Source: CAVTUU01 sp045804965 (GTDB lineage Bacteria; Chloroflexota; Chloroflexia; Thermomicrobiales; UBA6265). From it: 64,000 nt of DNA. Below are positions 60,063 through 64,000 of the stretch, one piece after another. Every line of letters begins with the position of its first letter. Position 1 is the first letter of the stretch. The DNA lies in the NCBI GenBank assembly GCA_045804965.1, contig JBJMMD010000033.1, positions 62,001 through 126,000 of the forward strand, in the 5' to 3' direction. A program made the position numbers and the translations under genes. The notes beneath the pieces are model-generated. The model ran no database searches and was not told the origin of the DNA. It saw nothing but the letters and a program-made list of their open reading frames with translations.

Positions 60063-62342
60063 ATGAGTTCTTACACGGCCGTTGGCCAGCGGATGAAGCG
60101 ACTCGATGCCCCGCAAAAACTCAACGGGCAGGAGCGCTTTACGGGAGATCTGCGTTTCCCCGGACAGCTTTATGCGCGTCCGGTGACGAGTCCTTATGCG
60201 CACGCTCGCATCCGCGCAATTGACAAGAGCGCGGCACTCGCGGTGCCTGGAGTCGTTGCTGTGCTCGGCGCTCGTGACTTATCCATCGCCAACGGAGACA
60301 ACGGTGAGTCCGCGAACGTGCCGATCGCCTTCGATGAAGTGTTGTTTTCCGGTCAAATCGTGGCACTCGTGCTCGCCGAAAGCGATTCGGCGGCGCAAGA
60401 CGGCGTGTTGCTCGTCGAAGTCGATTACGAACCGCTCGAAGCAGTGGTCTCAATTGATCGCGCCCTCGAACCAACAGCGCCCCGCGTTCGTTTGACTGAA
60501 GTTAAGGTCTCTGACGAAGAGGCAGGCATGCACAATGCCGACGCGGCCCAGGAATCCGAAACGTCCGCTGAGCAATTGCCACCCAATGTGTCGAATTCAC
60601 TGCATTTCAATCGCGGGGATATTGACCGAGGCTTCGCCGAGGCGGACGAGATCGTCGATCTCACGTTTGAATCAGAAACCGTACACCAGGGCTATATTGA
60701 GACGCAGTCAGCCTTGGTGACCGTGGATCCGCTCGGCGGTCTCGACGTCTACACAAGCTCTCAAGCCGCGTTCCACTGCCGAAGCCGAGTCGCGGAGGTC
60801 GTTGGATTGCCGGTGCACAAAGTCAACGTTCAATTAATGCCCGTTGGCGGCGGATTCGGCGGCAAGTTCGTCCTGATCGAACCACTGGTCGCGGTTGCGG
60901 CGGTCGCCGTGCAACGGCCCGTCCTGCTCCAATACACACGGATTGAGGATTTCGGTGCCGCGAATCCCGCGCCCGACTGCCGCATTCAACTCAAGGTCGG
61001 AGCCAAGAAGAGCGGTGAGTTGACCGCTTTTCAGTCGCACGTCATTTTCGATAGCTCTTCGAACGCTTGGTCGCCGATGCAAATCGCCGTCATTCTCATG
61101 GGAGGCTATTACCGCGTGCCAAACCTCGATATCACCGGCTACGAAGTCATGACGAACAAAACGACCATGGGCGCATATCGGGCGCCGGGCGCGCAGCAGG
61201 GCACATTTGCGATTGAATCGGTCATGGATGAACTCGCCCGCAAGCTCAATCGCGATCCCTTGGAGTTCCGCCTGCAGAATTGTGTGGTCGAGGGGGACCC
61301 GCGGCCCAACGGCAACGAATGGCCCAAGATTGGACTCAAAGAGACCCTCGAAGCCGTAAAAGAACATTCTCTATGGAAGAATCGTGAGGAATCGAGGAAG
61401 GCCGGCCGTGGGGTCGGTTTGGCGGTTGGTGGCTGGCCGGGTGGGGTTGAGCCATCGACGGCGGTCTGTCGCCTTGATTCCGATGGGACGCTGACGGTCG
61501 TTCTCGGGACCTCCGATCTGAACGGGACGAATACATCCTTCGCCCAGATCGCGGCCGAAGAGTTCGGTCTCGCGACTGATACCATCCAAGTCACAACCGC
61601 CTCGACCGATGCCGCGCCGTATGCCGGCGGCACAGGCGGTTCAAAGATCACATACACGGTGGGGCCGGCCGTGCAACTAGCTGCGGCGGAAGCGAAGCGG
61701 CAGATTCTGAACATCGCCGCCCAGCATCTCGAAGCCTCGGCCGACGATCTCGAAATCAAGGACGGTCAGGTCCAGGTTAAAGGCGTGCCCACATCCGCCG
61801 TATCGCTAAAGCAAATCGCGTCGATGAGCATGAGTTTCGGCGGTCAATACGAGCCGGTCTACGGTCGCGGATCGACGGCCATCGTCGACACCGCGCCGGG
61901 ATTCGCCGTCCATGTTGCCGAAGTCGAAGTCGACGACGTGACCGGGCAAACTCAAGTTACACAATATGTCGCGGGCCAGGATGTCGGGTTTGCGATCAAC
62001 CCAGCGCTGGTTGAAGGTCAGGTCCACGGCGGCGTGGCGCAAGGCATTGGCTGGGCGCTCTATGAGGGCCTCCGGTACGACGACGATGGGCAGTTGCTCA
62101 CCTCGAGCCTCATGGACTATGTCTTGCCGAGGGCGCCGATGATCCCGCCGATCGACGTCGTTCTCGTCGAGGTGCCGTCGAAGCTGGGCGCGTATGGCTC
62201 GAAAGGTGTTGGCGAGCCGCCCGCGATTCCGGGTCCGGCCGCGGTCGCGAACGCAATCCGCGACGCCACCGGCGCCCGAGTCACCCATATTCCGATTCGA
62301 CCTGAGCTGCTCGTAAACGCGCTGTCAGAAAACGGAGCCTAA
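60063..62342 (+). CDS. Xanthine dehydrogenase-family molybdopterin large subunit
   Basis: ATG 60063 has GGGAGAAGACG upstream; the open extension to 59952 has no family similarity. The 759-aa protein has the aldehyde oxidase a/b-hammerhead domain (RMKRLDAPQKLNGQERFTGD) and a molybdopterin domain with PVGGGFGGKFV and TMGAYRAPGAQQGTFAIESV (here AYRAPG, not AYRGAGR), KVGVGEPPAIPGPAAVANAI with the catalytic Glu. An acidic insertion near 155-180 (DEEAGMHNADAAQESETSAEQ) separates the two halves. It is a different subfamily from the coxL at 3564, and neither FAD nor 2Fe-2S subunit is adjacent. Confidence 0.92.
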   Translation: MSSYTAVGQRMKRLDAPQKLNGQERFTGDLRFPGQLYARPVTSPYAHARIRAIDKSAALAVPGVVAVLGARDLSIANGDNGESANVPIAFDEVLFSGQIVALVLAESDSAAQDGVLLVEVDYEPLEAVVSIDRALEPTAPRVRLTEVKVSDEEAGMHNADAAQESETSAEQLPPNVSNSLHFNRGDIDRGFAEADEIVDLTFESETVHQGYIETQSALVTVDPLGGLDVYTSSQAAFHCRSRVAEVVGLPVHKVNVQLMPVGGGFGGKFVLIEPLVAVAAVAVQRPVLLQYTRIEDFGAANPAPDCRIQLKVGAKKSGELTAFQSHVIFDSSSNAWSPMQIAVILMGGYYRVPNLDITGYEVMTNKTTMGAYRAPGAQQGTFAIESVMDELARKLNRDPLEFRLQNCVVEGDPRPNGNEWPKIGLKETLEAVKEHSLWKNREESRKAGRGVGLAVGGWPGGVEPSTAVCRLDSDGTLTVVLGTSDLNGTNTSFAQIAAEEFGLATDTIQVTTASTDAAPYAGGTGGSKITYTVGPAVQLAAAEAKRQILNIAAQHLEASADDLEIKDGQVQVKGVPTSAVSLKQIASMSMSFGGQYEPVYGRGSTAIVDTAPGFAVHVAEVEVDDVTGQTQVTQYVAGQDVGFAINPALVEGQVHGGVAQGIGWALYEGLRYDDDGQLLTSSLMDYVLPRAPMIPPIDVVLVEVPSKLGAYGSKGVGEPPAIPGPAAVANAIRDATGARVTHIPIRPELLVNALSENGA

Positions 62343-62363
62343 ATACCGTTCGCGTTGTGACTT

Positions 62364-62390
62364 CGGGGCGGTCAATTCTTGACCGCCCCG
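62364..62390 (+). terminator. Terminator after the xanthine dehydrogenase-type gene
   Basis: CGGGGCGGTCAA pairs perfectly with TTGACCGCCCCG across a TTC loop, 22 bases after the stop. The tail ACTTCTGTGC is only modestly T-rich. Confidence 0.7.
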
Positions 62391-62469
62391 ACTTCTGTGC
62401 AAGTTAAGATTCAGCGCGTGCTAGACTCCGGCCGGTTTGGCATTCACAGACAGAAGGAGCAACGCGGGT

Positions 62470-63408
62470 ATGGTTTTGACCGCGGCCTACGGCGGCGCGA
62501 AATGGTCCGAGCGCACCACATCAATGCGCGAGGATATGCCCGCGTATTGGGGCAATTGGGGCTCGTCCTCGGAGTGCGGCAAGCTGCACGCCGTTCTTCT
62601 TCACAGCCCGGGCCCTGAACTCGATGGCATCGAGGATTTTGATGCTGTCCAGATGCGCGCCGATGTGCTTCCTGAGGTCGCGCGCAGCCAGCATGCAGAT
62701 CTGGTAGACGCGTATCGTTCGCACGGCGTCGATGTCTATCTTGTCGAGCACACCCGCCACGACAAGCCAAATACGCTGTTTATCCGCGATCTCATGTTGA
62801 TGACGCCCGAGGGCGCGATTGTGAGCCGCCCCGCGTCGACGATTAGAGCCGGCGAGGAGCGGTACGTGGCAGAGGCCCTCAGCCAGATTGGCGTGCCGAT
62901 CTTGATGACCGTCCATGGAGCGGGCACTTTCGAGGGCGCGGACGTAAGCTGGGTCAATCGTGACCTTTGCTTCCTGGCCGAAGGACTGAGGACGAATGAG
63001 GAAGGTGCGAACCAAGTTGAGCGGATGCTGCGCGAAATTGGCGTCAAAGAGGTCGTTCGCGTTGGACTACCGTATGGCGCGATGCACCTCGACGGCCTCT
63101 TGAACTTCCTCGATCGCGATCTTGCCGTCGTCTATCCGAAGAGAACTCCCTACAAGATCATTCAGACACTCGCGCGCCGAGGTTTCCGACTCATTGACGT
63201 TGTGGACGGTGACGAAGCGCACACGCGGCTACCGATGAACTTCGTCGCTTTGGAACCAGGTGTTGTTCTCATGCCAACTCGTGGCGAGAACTTGCAGGAG
63301 AAATACGAGGCGGCCGGAGTCACGTGTCGCACGGTCGACATTAGTGAACTAATCAAGGCAGGGGGCGGCATCCATTGTATGACCGGATTCTTGAAGCGAG
63401 ACGACTGA
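62470..63408 (+). CDS. Amidinotransferase/arginine deiminase-family protein
   Basis: ATG 62470 is about ten bases after GAAGGAG; longer frames lack support. The 312-aa protein has the beta/alpha propeller signatures: ECGKLHAVLLHSPGPELDG, TLFIRDLMLMTPEGAIVSRP with the substrate Asp, TFEGADVSWVNRD, HLDGLLNFLDRDLAVV with the His-x-Asp, and GGGIHCMTGFLKRDD with the catalytic Cys near the C-terminus. The family includes arginine deiminases, dimethylarginine hydrolases and glycine amidinotransferases; which of these it is cannot be decided here. Its stop is close to the convergent recombinase-like frame. Confidence 0.88.
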   Translation: MVLTAAYGGAKWSERTTSMREDMPAYWGNWGSSSECGKLHAVLLHSPGPELDGIEDFDAVQMRADVLPEVARSQHADLVDAYRSHGVDVYLVEHTRHDKPNTLFIRDLMLMTPEGAIVSRPASTIRAGEERYVAEALSQIGVPILMTVHGAGTFEGADVSWVNRDLCFLAEGLRTNEEGANQVERMLREIGVKEVVRVGLPYGAMHLDGLLNFLDRDLAVVYPKRTPYKIIQTLARRGFRLIDVVDGDEAHTRLPMNFVALEPGVVLMPTRGENLQEKYEAAGVTCRTVDISELIKAGGGIHCMTGFLKRDD

Positions 63409-64000
63409 TCCAGTAATGGCAGCGACGCCTGCCACTCGATTCGGTAGATGTATTTTCGCCCGAGCCGGACGCCTTCAGGATCGAGGTAGACCGAGCCGCG
63501 GACTTGGAGCAGTTCGTAGAGGCGCCTGAGATCGGCGGTCGTGGCGTGTTCGAGCCCGGCTCGCATTTGCTCGGCGAAGGCCTCGATCTCGAGTGCGTCG
63601 CCGGCGCTCAGTCCTTCGGACGGCACCGCGGCTAATTCCGCACGATCTTTGAGCAATCGTTCGATCAGCGGCTCGATCTCCTTTGCGCGGCGCACCATCG
63701 CTGCGAGGACCTCACCACTGCCGACAGCCGCCATTTGCTCAACCTGCGTATCGAGTTGGCGACGTTGCCGCGCGATCTCGCGATCGATGGCGGCGAGCCG
63801 CTCTTGGCGCAGGTGATTTGCTTGATCGTGTTGAGTTTGCGCCACTTCAAGCCCGGCCGCGAGGTACTCAGGATTGAGCAACTTCGCGCCGAGAGTCGAC
63901 CACGATTCGGCTTCAAGCGCGCGTTCACGTCGTGCTGTTCCCATTCGGTGTGCTCCTGTTCGCTGTTGGCTGGAGATTCGCCGGTCGTCAGCCTTATGCC
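63162..64000 (-). CDS. C-terminal part of a probable large serine recombinase (truncated at window edge)
   Basis: The minus-strand frame is open from the right edge. Residues after 63944 read LEAESWSTLGAKLLNPEYLA and then a long coiled coil rich in Glu/Arg/Lys (LRQERLAAIDREIARQRRQL, RAKEIEPLIERLLKDRAELA), then GSVYLDPEGVRLGRKYIYRI: the C-terminal coiled-coil and end domain of large serine recombinases. The frame then reads 246 bases into the convergent amidinotransferase gene without family similarity, so its natural end was probably lost. The N-terminal resolvase domain lies outside the window. Remnant of an integrated element; recombinase identity is moderate. Confidence 0.5.
   Translation of the reverse strand, partial: HKADDRRISSQQRTGAHRMGTARRERALEAESWSTLGAKLLNPEYLAAGLEVAQTQHDQANHLRQERLAAIDREIARQRRQLDTQVEQMAAVGSGEVLAAMVRRAKEIEPLIERLLKDRAELAAVPSEGLSAGDALEIEAFAEQMRAGLEHATTADLRRLYELLQVRGSVYLDPEGVRLGRKYIYRIEWQASLPLLDQSSRFKNPVIQWMPPPALISSLMSTVRHVTPAASYFSCKFSPRVGMRTTPGSKATKFIGSRVCASSPSTTSMSRKPRRASV

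Noticed and set aside
1..64000. CRISPR arrays, tRNA or rRNA genes
   Set aside because: No regularly spaced direct repeats, no cloverleaf sequences with a TTCGAATCC-like T arm and no rRNA-like conserved stretches were found by reading; a covariance search could still reveal a missed tRNA.

Overview
The window looks like chromosome from a high-GC, free-living, probably aerobic bacterium of the Chloroflexota (Thermomicrobia-like). That placement is an inference. It rests on the mix of T-box leaders, a PT-repeat lipoprotein, Tat-dependent peptide-binding proteins, CoxLMS-type molybdenum hydroxylases, an HspR-ClpB operon, a type-2 IleRS and a PASTA-domain kinase. No rRNA, tRNA or CRISPR array was found. 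Genes lie on both strands, mostly in short operons with ATGA/GTGA/TAATG overlaps.

Layout. 1-2.7 kb: truncated thiamine-diphosphate enzyme (-) and an unknown, possibly nuclease-like protein (+). 2.9-6.8 kb: coxS-coxL-coxM molybdenum hydroxylase operon. 6.9-10.8 kb: a glycerophosphodiesterase, then hspR-clpB with a promoter that overlaps an HspR-type inverted repeat. 10.98-13.89 kb: an IS5-type element that carries a serine hydrolase gene and a scrap of an SDR gene between its two terminal repeats. 14.1-23 kb: secreted DUF3352/Excalibur protein, M42 peptidase, Tat solute-binding protein, a PHP+AlbA fusion protein and an M20 amidohydrolase. 23.1-28.8 kb (-): PASTA kinase, then selD / lipid kinase / rsmA / ispE. 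28.9-35.9 kb: DUF952, M48 protease, mutM, second M42 peptidase, HMG-CoA lyase and a PT-repeat lipoprotein. 36.1-41.4 kb: tryptophan T-box and trpEGDCF. 41.3-48.5 kb: ArsR-DUF2087 regulator with a 34-bp palindrome, DUF4272, ychF, YbaK, and a DppBC/solute-binding peptide transporter. 48.8-53.9 kb: ileS with a T-box, preceded by a Clp_N-M50 fusion protease. 54-59.9 kb: second glycerophosphodiesterase with PAP2, membrane proteins, holB-ricT. 60-64 kb: a second large molybdenum hydroxylase subunit, an amidinotransferase-family protein and the end of a probable serine recombinase.

The strongest discoveries are: (i) selD reads through an in-frame TGA at the catalytic position, with a bacterial SECIS-like hairpin just downstream, so SelD here is itself a selenoprotein and the organism should use selenocysteine; (ii) IleRS has GVHH instead of HIGH, the swapped signature known from type-2 IleRS with very high mupirocin resistance; (iii) a passenger-carrying ('transporter') IS whose target duplication TAA is the stop codon of a 44-aa membrane protein gene; (iv) a Clp_N domain fused to a site-2-type membrane protease and a PHP domain fused to an AlbA/Schlafen-like domain, neither with an obvious assigned role; (v) an ArsR operator that is a perfect 34-bp palindrome covering the -10 box.

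Together the genes describe an organism that oxidises small substrates with molybdenum hydroxylases, scavenges peptides (two solute-binding proteins, one permease pair, two M42 and one M20 peptidases), and controls amino-acid genes by tRNA-sensing leaders.
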